From Ectobius pallidus (lineage: Eukaryota > Arthropoda > Insecta > Blattodea > Ectobiidae): a stretch of 64,000 nt of DNA. The position numbers were made by a program, and so were the translations under genes. A model generated the notes under the pieces. The model did not search any database. It saw only the letters and a list, made by a program, of their open reading frames with translations, and was not told the origin of the DNA. Shown in pieces: positions 11,901-27,714 of this stretch. Where the stretch lies: contig CAXKWD010000011.1 of the NCBI GenBank assembly GCA_964059195.1, forward strand, positions 17,471,478 through 17,535,477, in the 5' to 3' direction. Within the stretch, counting starts at the first letter, position 1, and each line of letters starts with the position of its first letter.

Positions 11901-14428
11901 TTTCCAGAAGTAAATTACAAGTAGAAATTACATTTATAAAAAAGTATTGATTACAAGTAAATGGGACCAAAAAAGGAATTGTGATTGTAATCCAATTACT
12001 TTTACTCAATTACTTCCCATCACTGAATACATTGACATCAAGAACCTTCTCCTCAGCTCTGATTATATTCCCCACCCCAAAGGATGGTATTTCTCCCTAC
12101 CTCACAGACTGTGATTTGCTTGTGTCCCTGTTCACAGTCTTTTCAATTCTGGCTCCAACCTTACCATGTGACCCTTTCCCAAAATGTATGCAGCTCCAGC
12201 TGATTTTTCTGTCTGTTTATATTATACTAGGTATATACCTGGTGTCCGGTCATGGAGACCATCGTTAATGGCCGTGGGTGTCGGCATGCTGATCACATGC
12301 CTCCCAATCCTGCCATCTGCCTATGGTAGATGATGCAGCAGTCGCATGGTAGGCCTAGTCCCTTCATGGTTGTAGAGCCATGGAGTTTGGTTTTTAAATT
12401 TTTTTTTGCTCTAACATCCAAACTCCCTATGTATTTTAAGTTGAAATTGTAATGTAAAAACACAGAGAAAACTAACAGAAGAGCAATAATAATTTCCCCA
12501 CAAATTTAGTTACACTTATTTTCCTGTAGAAGGCAGAGTGACAGGTGGTAAGCCCATAGACTTGACTGCCCTGCAGGGTGAATCTAGGGTATTATTACAG
12601 TATTAAAGTGCTGGGAATTCACAACAGACAGTATCGGCATAATTCAGTAAAAACATCAAATGCATTCATTTTTCATCCTGACCATTAACATTTCCCTTCT
12701 CACATACTGTATTTTTCTTGTAATTTTTGTTTAGTAATTTTAGTTTTTGGAATCCTGGTAGAGGGGAAGAAAAAACCAGGCTGAAAGAATGTATTGTTTT
12801 TAAAAATTTTGATTCAGCCAGCTATATTTTTTGCTGTGGTCTTTAACCTATGCCCAAAAGGAAATCTTAATGGCTACTAATAATGTATGATTTTAAAGGT
12901 AAAATTAGAAATGTGGGCTTCTTCATTGTTATTTATTGTGTACTTTCTTTATTTTGTAGTGTTTCATCCATGGACCTGGATACAGCCATGGGTGAAGCAA
13001 GAACAGCTGTCCACTATTTCTTCAACAATAAATTCAAAGAAGCTAGAGAAATTCTCTCACCTTGGTAAGTGAAATAAATCATTCTCTTCTCTTAGTTGTC
13101 CATGTTAATGAATTAGTGAAACAATTCAATGATATGAATCCTTGTGACCCTGAACATGGAGCATAGGGCCTTTTGGTAAAGATTTTTATTTACTTACTTA
13201 CTTAATTACTTACTTACTCAATGGCAATAGATAATTCCTCAGTAAGCTAAAGGAATATCATCTATTTTATGGAACCCAAAGTTTCATTGCCGCGCTTACC
13301 TGAGCCCGCCATTCAACCCTGTTCTGTGCTAACTCTATCCAATCATCCCTCGCAAATACTACTTCCCTTAAATCTATCCTAATATTGCCCTCCCACCTAC
13401 ATCTAAAATATAATTTTAGTTTAGCACAGAGACAAGAATTCCAGATTAAAATAGTTTTGAGTTTTGTCATGATTAATCAACCTATGTGTCTGGGGCAGCT
13501 ATTGTCAGGTACAGAATAGCCTGGTTTGGAGCCTGCCTGCTCAGTACATAAGCGTGATGAGAGCAATTCAAAGAGGAGCAAGGGGGAAAATGTTGACGTT
13601 ATGCATACCCTCCCTCAGCATAGGAGAGGGTAAGGTTCAGTCCTGTCTGATAGCGTTCATTTACGATGGAGGACAGTGCGTAGGTCATCAACATCAGTTA
13701 GCTTCAACGTGTTTGGGAGGAAACTTAATAAACTAATATACTTCCGTTCAGCACTTCAAATCAATTACTCCCGTTCAGTTACAGGAGCCACCACTGAGTT
13801 TTCAAACTGGCCTACTGCTCAGCTTTCCTTGTAGTAGATGCTAACGAGAGTAGAGCAGGTAAAGTCAGCTGATAAGAGCTGATGGCTGATGCGTCCTGAT
13901 GATGGCTGGTCTAGGACATTGGAGGGGAGTGGAGATTTCGTTACAGAAGACAAATTTAGTTACACTTATTTTCCTGTAGAAGGCAGAGTGACAGGTGGTA
14001 AGCCCACAGACTTGACTGCCCTGCAGGGTGAATCTAGGGTATTATTACAGTATTGAAGTGCCGGGAATTTTTGTGTGATGGCTGTAATTTTCGCCAGGAG
14101 TTCTTTAACATTCTGTGAATCTACAATGCAGGACCCACGGTTTATAATCCTTCTGAAAGTACTATGTGAGACTAGGATATTTACATCTTGAAAATCTGAT
14201 TAACTCAGCCAGATTTGAACCTATGAACCTTGGATCAGAGATGGGCATGCGATCTCTGCAGTATCGAGGTTGACAAATTTTGCCTTTTGAAACTGCTGTA
14301 GCACTCAGATGAGAGGATTATTGTATAATTTCATTATATACACCTACTTTTACTCTATTTTTTTCGATATGAATTAATTAAAGTTAAATCAAGCCATGTT
14401 GAATTTTATACAGGCTGTAAATAAATAA

Positions 14429-14480
<52 letters not shown>

Positions 14481-16460
14481 CATATGGTTGTATTTTGCTT
14501 ATACACACATGTCAAAAAACAAAGGGCTTCTGAAATGATAAGGACACTGCTTTACGTGACTTCATGAGTGACACTTTTGGCAACAGATGGACGAAAACAT
14601 GAGGACTCATTAGCTTAGCTCCGTGACTCACCTGGCCTAAAACCATTTAATTTTTTTGCTGGAGATACATGAAAAGCTTGGCGTTACAAGATTCCTGTGG
14701 AGACTTTAACAAGATTTTGTGGCATGTATTTCAGTAGGAGCTGGAATCATCCAGCATATGCCAACAATCATTCCAAGATTTTAATATCATACAACCAGTT
14801 GATACAGAAAATGTACTGAAGTTGGCAGTTCCATTTTGAGCAACGTTTATAAATTTTTGTAACCCCTTATTGCCTATATCCCTTTATTAATTTACATTCA
14901 CTATTTAATTCAGCTATAACTTCACTAAAGAAATTTTTGGACTGGTGATTTAATTTTCTAGTTCCCCCTACCCAATACAACTAACTAGTTTTGCCATGAA
15001 AAACGCCAATAGTTTCTTGACGAATGAAAAAATTATCTGCATCAAACTCAGTTTCAACTTTATTTTTTCATCATGTGAGGCAACTGGTGATTAAAGAGGT
15101 TATCAGCAAATGCACTCAAAAGCATTAAAATGTGAGGACATATACAAGCAGCTGCAGTGTGTGACATGAAGATAGCTCTCCAAACCTTAATCAAATCGTG
15201 TAGAGTATGGAGAGGATGTCCTGTTGTCATTTTTCTTTATCTTGTGTCAAAAGATTATCTGGTTCCTAGAAAAGAGACCACAGAGTTACTGCATTTGTAT
15301 ACAGCAAACAAACTTATATGTTTAATTTGCAGATTATGAGAGCTTAATTATATAAGCATCTTTTTTACGCCCTTGGAGTTGAGATCTCATTAAGAGTATT
15401 TATGATGACAAATTGGCAGTTATAAATCATTCCAAGCTTGATCCTGTAAATTATATTTAATAAGTGCTATTGGTTGTTTTTGGACCATGTGGAAAATAAA
15501 ACTACACACAAAACAATAATCTTAGAGAATATTTATTCAGGATTACACAGAAAAATGTGTTGGAATTTAATTTTTCAGCACATGCCTTGGCTATGGTATA
15601 ACAAGGTAACTCAATGTAAGGTGTCTTATGAGAATCTCATGGTCAGTTGAAGATGAGATCATTAGATAAAATGGAACTCATCGATGAAATAGTTTTCATG
15701 GGAATAAATAAGAACGAAATTCCACTGACACGTGAGACTCAAACCCAAACCTGTAGTTTTCCATGCTGATGCTCTGGGACTCAGTGACAGATGAAAACTT
15801 TCTCTTATTTTTGACCTTAACGATCGACCTCAGTAAAAGACTTGATGTCACATATTCTATCAGATACTTTTTAGTGGTTTTATGGTCAGGCTCTCACTGT
15901 ATAATCAACAGTAACATATTGTGATAACAATATATAGAATAACGGTTGAAGTTCATAGTTTACAAAGTCATTTAAGAATGCTAATATTGTATTGTATGCA
16001 CCCCAGGAAGACAGTCCGCTAATTTTTTAAGACAAAGCTCTTGCAGGAAATGGTATAATATGACATGAATAGCGTATTTGAAGAAGGGAATCAGTTAAGA
16101 AAAATGATATCCAGATCAATGGGTTGGAAGATGAGGTCCTGTAGTATGGCCACTGTGCTCACCAGATCTTACTCCCCTGACTATTTTTTTTTGCGGGGAT
16201 GTTCTGAAGAATATGGTATACGAGATCCCAGTACCATCAGAGATGGGTCTTATTGCCTGAATACATGGTTTATATGAAATGATTAGCAGACAGCCACTCA
16301 TCTTTAACAGGATGAGCCAGTCACTTTACTGCCGATGTAACACTCTGTGCCAAGTGTGAAGGAAGACAATTTGAAGCCTTGTTGCAGCTCATCTAAGCTG
16401 TATTGCTCTCGTTGGTTTCATAGAATGGTTTTCTTCCTAACTTCCCTCCTTTCTTTACTT

Positions 16461-16508
<48 letters not shown>

Positions 16509-19500
16509 TTCAGAATGATACTGATTAAATGGTAATAAAATTACTTCTGTAAAAATAAGTGCATTACACAGCAAATTGATTCTGATTGTCATTTTCAGAT
16601 AGGCCCACTGATCTTCTTTGACAAATATGCTTTTCATATCTTGTATTATTTCATCCTACCGTTTATTTACGCTTCACAACAGGAAAACAACATGATTATC
16701 ATGGGCTGCATCCCATTCTTTGTCAATTTTTTTTATCATTATATTTATGAGAACTATGAACTTCAACCTTTCTGTTGATGGTTTCAAAAATTTGTACATT
16801 AATTATTCCATCACATTTGTATGTTACATAAATAAAGTAACAATTATGACCATATCCGAGAATTATTGCTATTGGACCTCTGCGACCATTTTACCTGACA
16901 TGGGAGTGAGCATCTAAATTCAGAATAAAAAAATGGGTGACAGAGTAGTTGGAAGGAGGCCATGTCTTTTGATGACATGCTGTAACACATAAAAAAGAGA
17001 GAGGGTAGAATTCGGTAGACTAAAAACTTTTTACAGAGTTTACTAACTATTACTATAAACATCTGTTTGTCATACACTGTGTGCATGTAGGTGTAATATA
17101 GATAGTGTTAAGCAGGTTAAACCAATAGGACTATGTAACATAATAAGCCCAACTGATCCCTTAAGGGCAAGGACCTCCTATCATTCATGGTAGGGTTAGC
17201 TCTTAAACTGGAGTTGGAAGGATGAGCTAAACTATTTACTACTTTGTAAACACTATTAATAAAATGATTTTCCAATCTCATGAATAAAACTGTATAATGT
17301 GAACTTAAATTAGCACAAATTTGTAAGGCGTGAGGTAATATTGCTCATATTGTCAGAAGAATGATATTGAAGTTCCTAAACCCTAGAACACCTAAGGTGA
17401 GGCTCAAAAGCTCATTGAGCTATTTTTATTTTTTTTATTTTTTTCCCCATTTTCATTTATGGTTAGTAATATTTTCATTGAGATTTCATCATTAAGCTAT
17501 TCTCTAAGCATCCTGTTTTGTATTAATTCATTAAAACTGACCAGTTTTATTTTGTTTATTATACATAAATTGCTTTAGATGCATTGTGTTCCATTAACAC
17601 CCAAAGCATGTCTCCCAGACTTTTTGCTCTATTTATTATTATTATTATTATTAATTTCTCTTTAGCTGCATTGTTCCATAGGCATGATTTGAAATTTAAA
17701 ATTCCATTGTTACATTCAGCCAACCAAGAACGAAAAATAAAGCAAGAATCTAAGAGACTCAACTTTGGTGTTAATGTAGCACGATGTATCTAAAGATTTT
17801 TTATGTACAAAAAAATTAAATGGTTGGTTCTAGGTCCCACCTACTCTGAATTATTCCTTTCTACTTTATTGTTCATATATTATTAATCATAATTAAGAAA
17901 TTTTCATAATTATTTCACAGTAATATTAGCCAGAATTGAAAGAGTGTAAGAGACTCAGCTTATATTGGATACATGCATTTATGACAACAGAATTTTGTCT
18001 CTTTTAGACATGACATGAGAATATTATAGGAGATAACCTCCTCTGTCACTGGGATTCGAACCCACGACCTTCTACTTTCCATGCCGCTGCTCTACCAACT
18101 GAGCTAACCAGTTTGCTTCACAATGTCAGATGGAACCTCTCTCCTATGACTGATTACCTTTGATGGTGTGGTCATGAATACATACCTCCATCTTGAATGT
18201 TATTGTATAATAACAGTGGAAATCCAGTCACAAAAATCACTAATTAGTGTACCTCACAATACTGCATATGACATAAATTGTCTTCCAATGAGGTAGACCA
18301 CTAACGGTAGTCAGTAGTGAATGGACTTTTACGTTCTTATAACTTAGAATACACCAAACTATACCTGTATGTTTATATACTTTTTTGTTGGCTAAGTGTC
18401 CAAGGTTCAATGCCAGGGTAGTTCTCTGTACTTCACTTGTCCGTCGACTAAGCAAGGAATGATTTAGCTATAGGCAGAGAGAATCTAACCTATAAGAACC
18501 TAAAAATCTGGGCCCTAGTAATCAGTCATAGGAGAGAGGTTCCATCTGGTGCTGTGAAGCAAACTCTGGCTAGCTAAGTTGGTAGAGGAGCGGCACGGAG
18601 AAATGTCAGATAAATTTTTCTCCTATAATATTCTCACCTTAGATGTTTATAGATGCAAAATAGCCTACATGTTCCAGGGCTAATAACATAGATTTTTGTG
18701 GGTTGTGTACAGTGTAAAACATTTATGTTAATTACTGAAGAATCTCTGTCTTCTTCAGGGCCAACAGCAGTATGTACCACGCAGTGGGGAACAGCGTATT
18801 TGCATTCATGGAGGCCATGCTCACATTCGAACATGTAAGTAATATTAATAAACTCATAGTTTTACCTGTGAAGTCCCTTGTAAAACATAAATTGAGGTAA
18901 TAGATAATAATGTAATGTAATTTATTCTTGTGTCGTAATATTTACACCCCTGGTGTTACAAAGGTTTTCACCATAGGGTGTACCTCCTACCATTACAAAC
19001 TAATATTAACATAAAGACCAAGAGAACTTACAAATTATGGCATCAGCGTCTTGCTGTATGTAATATTCTCATGCAATGTCCAACAGAGACTATAATCTGT
19101 GGTTCATGAAAGCTTATATATCTATTTTTAACGAGGACCTTTATTTATACATGTAAATATGAATAGTTGAATTCATGAATCTTTCAGAAATTTGCTTAAC
19201 TCAATTAACCTCATAATGTACTTACGTAACAGAAGTATCCTGTTATTTATACTTATATGTATATATAAAATGTACTTAAACTTATGTGACAGTGGTATCA
19301 TGTTAATATACCAGTACAAAATTAAATTTTGATAATACGTCTACATATTATTGTAACTCATTTTCTAATTTTCTGTCTTGTCATTACAGCAACACATAGA
19401 AGCTGCATCGGACGCATTGAAACAATGCATCAGTGTCTGCAATAGGTTTCGGAAAAAGAACACTATTGGTGAATCCTTGGGGAAAATGGTGAAGAAGACA

Positions 19501-22500
19501 AATTATGATCAATATTCCCCAGGTAGGTATACAAGAATTATTAATGTTCACTTATTTCATGTAAGTGCAGTCATTACATTAAATTAATGAATTAAAATTT
19601 TGTTTAATAAAGTAAATTTGGAAGTCTTAGCATTGAACCAATTAAAATACACCTTTTGTATTGATAAGTTTCAACTTCTGTTTTCTTGAAAAAATATTTT
19701 CTCTTTCTAATTTTTTATATTTTCATTACATCTTTTTCTGTAGCCTACGTTCACATAATGTTTCAACCAGGCGTTTTTTTCTATACGACACTATTTTTCT
19801 ATACGACAAGGAAAATGTGATGCGCAACCAGCTGGTAGGCATGCAATTGGTGGAGTACCAAGAAAAGTAGAGGAATTTCTTGGTCTAGATCATCCTGAGA
19901 ACTACACCGGACATTGTTTAAGATGTAGTAGCAAAAGCATGATTGCAGAGAAATGTTTAAATCTTTTGCCGGTAAAGCAAATCGAAGGGTGGAAATTCTC
20001 AACATTAGCTGAAGGATATGTAGATCAATCTACCAAGGGGAAGAGAGATGTTGCTAACATGTTTTTTAAAACAGGTTCCCATGATAACTTCAGTACAAGT
20101 GAGGAGGAATGATGCTGCTGGTGGGAAGGATTTACAAGTACACCTACAAAAATAGAATGTTGGTGATGTAATCATTACATGCCGTACGAATTGTACAATT
20201 AATGTACAACTACTTCCTCATACTTAAAGGCCCTGTAACTTTCTCAGATGAAAACTGATTTAAATAGAAGATATTTAGAGATTAGTTTGTGCAAAAACCC
20301 AAGCTTTCAACATTTATCCATATGCCCGGAATTCAAGTTGAAAGTTCCGGCAATATTTTGATCTGACTTCACAGATCCTGCTCCACTACAGCTATGCATT
20401 GGAATGTCAAGCGTAGTGACATACCAGTCTGTGTGTGTTAGTTCATCGTTGGTGTCATATAGTGTCTGAATATTATTATAAAATGTATAATTTTCTCGTC
20501 ATGTCTGGAATCAGGTCATATCAATTTGAGCCCAAGAAACATCTAGTTACAATACTAGAAGAAAAAAATTGGGGATCCAGACTGAATAAATACACATAGT
20601 ACTGGCTGGTGTAGCTGCAGTAGAATGTGTTTCATTAGCAATTCATCATGAGTATTTCTGCTGTTGTGAAAGTGTCATGATAAGAGTGCTGAGTATATTA
20701 CAATATGTATTTTTCCTTTCTTTATGTTGTACTAAACAGAGACACATTGAACACTGCTAGGCACGTTATGATGGTGGGGATGTAATCCAATTTTGAAAGG
20801 GAAGAGTTATGAGTAATGAACTATAGGAATATGCGATATGTAGTTTATAGACAATTTGTCTACTGGATTAATTCTTGGAAGTCCTTCAGAAAAGGAAACA
20901 GAAAAGCATGGCCAGGTCCATATTGGCAAACTAGACAGCTGTCTAAGGAAGGAAATTTTTAGAAACATTTAGGGGCAGCACCAGGAGTAGTACGGAATTA
21001 CATTTACAGTCACAACCTTGAAACTGGGTTTCCTAATTTATGTATGTCTTTTCAGGTTCTCTTGACAATACCGATCTCTATGGCGAGCGCAGAAAGAAGT
21101 TTTTCAGAACTATAAAACTATTTAAAGCATACCTACGTAGTTCAGTGAGCCAGGCAAAATTTTCAGGTATAGCGACCAGACTAATAAAATGTGTCCATAG
21201 TTATAGAGAACTCTGTCTGGGAGAAGATTTTCATTTGTAAGAAGAACCAACTCTTTAACTTTGACATCCAGACCGATAATAACCTCATCTTTAAAAAAAA
21301 AAAAAAAAAAACAACAACAACAACAACAACAAACAAACAAACAAACAAACATCCACAAGAAAGTACCAGGATAGTTGAAATATAGATGTTGAAAATGGAA
21401 GCAATAGCTTCCAAAACTTGTTCAAATAAACCATACCATTAGTGAAGTGTATTGTTAATTTTCAACTCTGTGTATAATTGTTATGTTGTATAACTTCACT
21501 GTGCAACATTCTGATATAATACAAATGCTTATTTTTGTATTTCTTTCAGAGGAAATTCATGCTGAGTTATGTTATGCAGAGGCTTTGCTACTGAAATCAA
21601 TGCTCACTTTTGTGGAAGATGAAACCCTCGTCAGCTTTATAAAGGCTGGTCTCAAGATTCGCTCCTGTTTCAATTCCTACAAGTAAGATAGAAAATTTTA
21701 ACAGTAATTGTGAGGGTTTGTTAAATTTAAAAATATTTCATACAAAGGTATACATTATAATTGTTATAGCCAGAGCTGACAGTATTCAATCAATTTACAG
21801 TAAGTTAAGTGCACATGGATTTTCAATGTATTCTAATTGTAGCATCTACACAATAGTTAACTCTTGCTAATCAATGCCCATATACTGACGTGGGTTCGAT
21901 GAGGTTTCTTGACTTATAAGATGATAAAACAGCTCTTGGAATTATATATATTATGGTATATAATAATTATATTTCTGCTCACTCTTTGAATATTGAGTTT
22001 TGTATATCTCTTTTACCCATTGAATTTTGGGGGGGGGGGGGGGAAGAATTGGATTTTTAGTAGTTATATTTTAAACTTTATTTGATAAAATCTTAAATCT
22101 TAGGGGCAGAAAGTCCTTGCCCCTGCATAGTCAATGCCTATGATTCTTATAATATTTATAGTCTGGTGCTTTTGTTTGTTGCACTTTGTCCTTGTGGCAA
22201 TCTGCTTATGGGGAAAGTCCAAATAAATAATTTGGTAGCTCAGTTACTTTAATCTTAACCTTTCCTATTAAAATATAAAGCTGTGTTATATGTTTATCTT
22301 ACCCAGTTGTGTTGATTGTCTCATAAATTAATTTTATTGTACTGTAGATAACATTTCATTTCCCATTCCCTAAGCACATCATCATTTCCCATCAATATGA
22401 TGGACTTCTCATATCTAGGACTGATCCCTGCTCCATTTAATATGAGTTACTAAGAAGTGACTATACTTCACATAAAATTCTTTTGTTTAAGCACTTAAAG

Positions 22501-25500
22501 GAGACACCAGGCTCTGTGTATCTCAGATTTAATGACTTGAAAATATATTTAATATAGTTTAAAGTGATAAGTTTATGGTTTAGGGCATACAAATTCCACA
22601 TTTTTAAAATACGATTATCTTGATGTCTTCAATTGAAAAGTTTTATTAAAACCACATACAGTGTGTTTCAGAAGCTCATTTGCTAAAACATGGTTTGAAC
22701 CACATTGCATGCAATTTTATCATTGATTATTATTATGGGCTGTCTTTATTGTGTTTAAAATTATCACAATTATTACTGTTCATGTTATTTTTCTTTTACA
22801 TTTATTGCACTTATATTTGTTTGTATTATTATTCAATATTTTACTTTACTTTACACATTAACCCAATAGTGCATGAAGTTGTCCATTAACCCAAAAGAAT
22901 AATTTCTAAAAAAAATGTGTTTCTGTATATCAAAACATTTTGGTAAACAAAACTTTTTATTTTTACCCCATTCTTAATTGGTGGATGTCTGTTTAACGGG
23001 AAGTGGAAGTAACTTTTGGGTGAAAATTGTGATTTCCGTTTTGTTGTGTTTTATTCTCTGGACTTTCCTCTTTAAAATGATGTAGCATACATCATTTTAC
23101 TATAATTCTATCCATGCTATTTTTTTTTTCTGAGACGATCAAGACTATGGCACAGGGTTGTTTTAACTTTGAAGTTCGTTTTCGGTAAGTTTACTTTTTC
23201 TGTATAAAAGGTACATTTTCTCAGCTTTTATTTAACCTACAATCTTGGAAATTTTTATGATTTGTTTATTCAGTTGTCTTACATATACTGAAAAAATACC
23301 TTTCCAATTGGTTAATTTATAAAATATTTATAGGTCCTGAGGTACTTAAAGTGTTGATAAAAACTTTCTATAAATAAAAAATCCTATTACGGTAAATAAG
23401 CATATTTATGAAAAATATTTTTTTTTTAAGTACTGACACAAGAGTAGGTATCTAGACACTGTAAAAAAATTAAGTGCCCTGCTTTAGTAGTTTTTGAGAA
23501 AAGGTACATTGTATTTAACATTGTAAAGATAGGCCATTCCGTTTCCCCTTAAATTGGTGCTGTGCACAGTGGCATCTACAGTCTACACATGCTCATAAAT
23601 TTGAAAAATAACAGCAACACAAACAAAAAGAAATTGCAAGCAGTGGTTCTTGAACCCACACCTGTCTTGGCAATGATTTAGTGTAGAACATTTGGAACTC
23701 CTTCTGAATAAAGTAGTCAGCTAACAGTGAAGTAAGCTTCGCCACATGTGTCCATGCTCCTCCGAGCTGCAGAAACAAAAGAGGAATGAATGTTGCAGTG
23801 GTATAATTTCCCATCATAGGAAGTGATTCAGTGTGGCACATATCGAACCCCATGCTATTCAGTGTACTGCTGCTAAATTAATATAACTGTTCCTAACCTA
23901 ACATAACCTGTCACTGATCTAGAATTTAGCTGTCACTACTTACCTTAATGCAGAAGCTTTTTTACCCTTCCATGCCTTTCGTAAGACACTGTTACACTAA
24001 GAAGTCCTGTGCCTTTGTTTGTAATAATTTCTTGAGGTACTGATTTTATTCATCATCTTGAATTTACCTTCATAATATCCCATACGAAATAACACACCGA
24101 TACGGTGTGATATGTCATTTATAATCCATAGACTAGTCAAGCATCTGCCGAGTTCAATCGGCACATATTCATTTTGTGATATTGGCGACATTGTACACTT
24201 GGCACCACCCAGCCTGTCTGAGACGGTGATCACCTTGGCGGAACATTTTATTTGACTCAAGACCAACTTCACTTGAACTTAATAATACCTGTACCAAGAT
24301 TGAGATCGGAAGTAAACACACTAACTTCAGTAAAAGGTATATTTACCCAGGATGATCATTTCAATGGGTCAAGTTGGAATCAGCTGATGATGATGATGGG
24401 AAGACATTGAAGTTAGTGTGTTTATTTCCGATCTCAATCTTGCTACAGATATCAACACTTCACTGTACATTTCCATCTACTATTAATATTAATAATACCT
24501 ATTTAAATAATTGTGAATATTTTAAAAACAGGGATTATTGAGCACCTGGAATTTATCAGATTTACTAGCATAAGTGCATTTTCAATTCACTAAAACTGAT
24601 TTAAATCGGTGATATATAGAGTGTGTTATCTCCTAGTTAGATACATATAGTCACACATAATCAGAAAGTGGATCTGCATGCAAGAACTAGCATGAACCAA
24701 TTTTGTTTGGCATCTAGATGTAAGTATTGGTGTGTTCAGTGGTTTATATGAACAACAAATCAACAATAGTTATTTATGGTATAAGGGTTAAATGTGAGAT
24801 TTTATTCTGCCTTTGAGTAGGAATGATTGCGAGATGAGCGTAGCGAGTTGAGCAAACCTGTGAGCAGAATAAAATTGCTTTAAGACATGTCCCATACACT
24901 ATTTTTTAGGTAGCTGTTAACATTTGTGAAATAATAATAAATATTATTGTAATGAATTACACACCATAGAGCCAGCCATCTTGCAGTGCGCAGACAGCTG
25001 ACAGCTGTTATTGATTTTCTCTTACACAGCTGCCAACATGGAAATGCTTTTCACCCACCAAATATAACAATTTTTACATTCACTGTGAGAAATTTCACAT
25101 TTAAAAAAGGCATAGTGGATTGCCAATTTTTATCAAACTGAGTCTATTTAATAACTAGAGCCCGGATTTCCATGCAAATGCATGTTTTTATATACTTTGG
25201 TTACACTTCTCAAACTTTGTAGTTACTCATTAGATGACTTATGGATTCCAAATAACCATATTTTTTCCGTGCATGTTTGCATATTTCGGCCTTTTTATGG
25301 CAAAATTCATGCATAATGCATGTTTTCGATTTTGTTGGTTTAATATAGCATATTCAGACGTTTTTAATGCACATAAAACCTCATTTTCTGGTTTTAGCGC
25401 CTAATATCAAGTTACCATGCATAACTGTGCATATTATGAATGTGCCTCCCTAAAATCTCGGCTTTTCAAAGAAACGTAAAAATGTATTGTATTACCATTG

Positions 25501-27714
25501 TTATTTGATTGACTTGGCAACTGAGTCTGCATGAATTTGAGAGTGCAAACTACTGTTTAACCTAAATAAACAGTAATATAATACATCAGGCTACAAAAGA
25601 AAATGCCGACTCGCCGACCCCCACCACCTTCCATTGAAAGAAAACTGCTAAACAGAATGTTCATTGCTTGAATGTGTCAGTCACTAGCCATTGTTGAAGA
25701 CGTTGAATTATCTTTAGAATCGTGTTGTGGAGAAATGGGTGTGAGAGGGAAAACTTAAGAAGGTACTTAGTTCAAATCCTGATCTTAAACTTCTGAAAAC
25801 AGTGAAAGACTTATTATGTGGAAAAAATGTAAAAGGCATGGAATTCGATCTCACCCTCAGTCAAATTTCTTCCCTTAAGTATGCACCTGTTACTTCTTGT
25901 GAAGTAGAAAAATCCTTTTCTGCGTTCAAGAATGTCCTAACTGATAAACGCACGAGTTTAAGTGAGGAGAATTTGGGAAAACTCGTGTAGCCTATATTGT
26001 TTTAAGAGAAATTGAAATATATTGCAGTACAGTGCGGATTTTTGATAGTGCATGTTTCGCCTTTCATTGTGCATATTTGTAGATACGATAGTGCATGAAT
26101 GCATGCATGTTTTTAAGTTTGATAGTGCATGAAAATCCGGGCTTTATTAATAACCATATGACCATATGCAAATATATTAAACTAAATGACTGTTTTCCAC
26201 GTGACTTATACCAAAGTTGGTACCAAAGGAGTGGCATAAAGATTTTATAGATAAAGTGCAACTTTTACTTCATGTGTCCTGTGCTAAAAATTCTACTTTT
26301 AATTCAAGCTGTCTAAAAGATTTGTTGTGAAATAGCATGCACTACATGGATTATGATAGGCCTACTAACCAGTTGATGTTTTATAAAATTGATTATACTT
26401 ATATGTAGTCAGCATCACTTTGGTTTGAGCACACATAACTTAAATCATCTGTTATGGTTTGATTATTACTCATTTCCTGTCTTGTAATATATAATATACA
26501 TTTTTTTTTTATGTTACAGGGAATGCAGTAATATTTTACATCACAGGAACTGGGGTGATGAAAGCCATAAAGTGCATTTTGAAAGTGGAGTTAGGATGGG
26601 AATTGGAGCATTTAATCTTGTAAGTTGATATGAAGATTTTTCTATAGTAGTCACAAACCATAAAAGTTTTTGTGCATTTGTTTTGGTTGAGTTCATCTTC
26701 CACTTAAGGTTTCTAGATCTGCACTCACCACTTTGAATTCACAATTTTTTAAGTTATCCCAGCTGACTAATGTCCCCAATAATATTAATATTAATATTAG
26801 GTTTATTTCTTCTTCATTACAATCAGGAACTTGGGTTACATGCTATGTATACTTTACCATTCAGTCCCTTGAATTACTAAAATAAACATTTTACCGGTAT
26901 TACTATTTATACATATTACTATTGTCTAAATTACATTCATATGGTATCAGAGGAATTGTTAATAAATGGTTTGCTTCATATCTAAAGGATAGAAAACAAA
27001 TGGTAGAATTAGATTTTTTAGATGTAAATACAAAACTTCTACGACAAGAGCGCTCAGAAATGAAAACTGTTCAATGTGAAGTTCCTCAGGGTTCTGTTTT
27101 GGGCCCTCTTCTATTTTTGATTTATATAAATGATATAACTTGTATTTTACCGAATGATAATATAAAACTTACAATCTTTGCAGATGATACAAACATACTT
27201 GTTGCTGGAAAAAACAAAGATCAAATTGCGCAAAACCTTAGTAAAATAAATGAAGCAATTTTGCCTTGGTTTGCACAAAACAGTCTAATTATAAATAAAG
27301 AAAAACCAGTAGCAATAGGTTTTCGACTCAAAGCAAATAAAAGTAGTTCTTTTCCAGATATTTATCTGAATAATACTAAAATTACGTACGTAGCTAACAC
27401 AAAATTTTTAGGTGTCTGGATAAATCAAAATTTGGATTGGACTGTACACATAGACAATTTGTGTAAAAAGTTAAGTAAAATTTGTTATGCACTAAAAACA
27501 TTAATAATGACAGTAGATATTACCGTAGTACGAGTAGCTTATTTTGCCTATTTTCATACTCTTTTAAATTATGGTGTCATTTTCTGGGGCAGTTCAAAGG
27601 AATCAAATAAAATATTCAAAATGCAAAAGAGAGCTATAAGGATAATGGTCAATCAACCAACCCATGTGAGCTGCAGAACTTATTTTATAGAACATAAAAT
27701 TATGACTCTCCCAT

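Noticed and set aside
14520..14790. A second mariner transposase fragment in intron 3
   Set aside because: Only a few scattered residues match across several frames, too weak to list as a gene remnant.
16455..16637. A lysine/glutamate-rich ORF on the minus strand
   Set aside because: It is a translation of the (TTTC)n microsatellite.
18040..18115. A functional tRNA gene on the minus strand (good A and B boxes)
   Set aside because: The acceptor stem does not pair, and the sequence continues into a body shared with an inverted copy at 18519-18645. It is a SINE head.
22495..23545. A 1-kb DNA transposon with TTAA-type ends
   Set aside because: The putative ends match over too few bases and no target duplication was seen.
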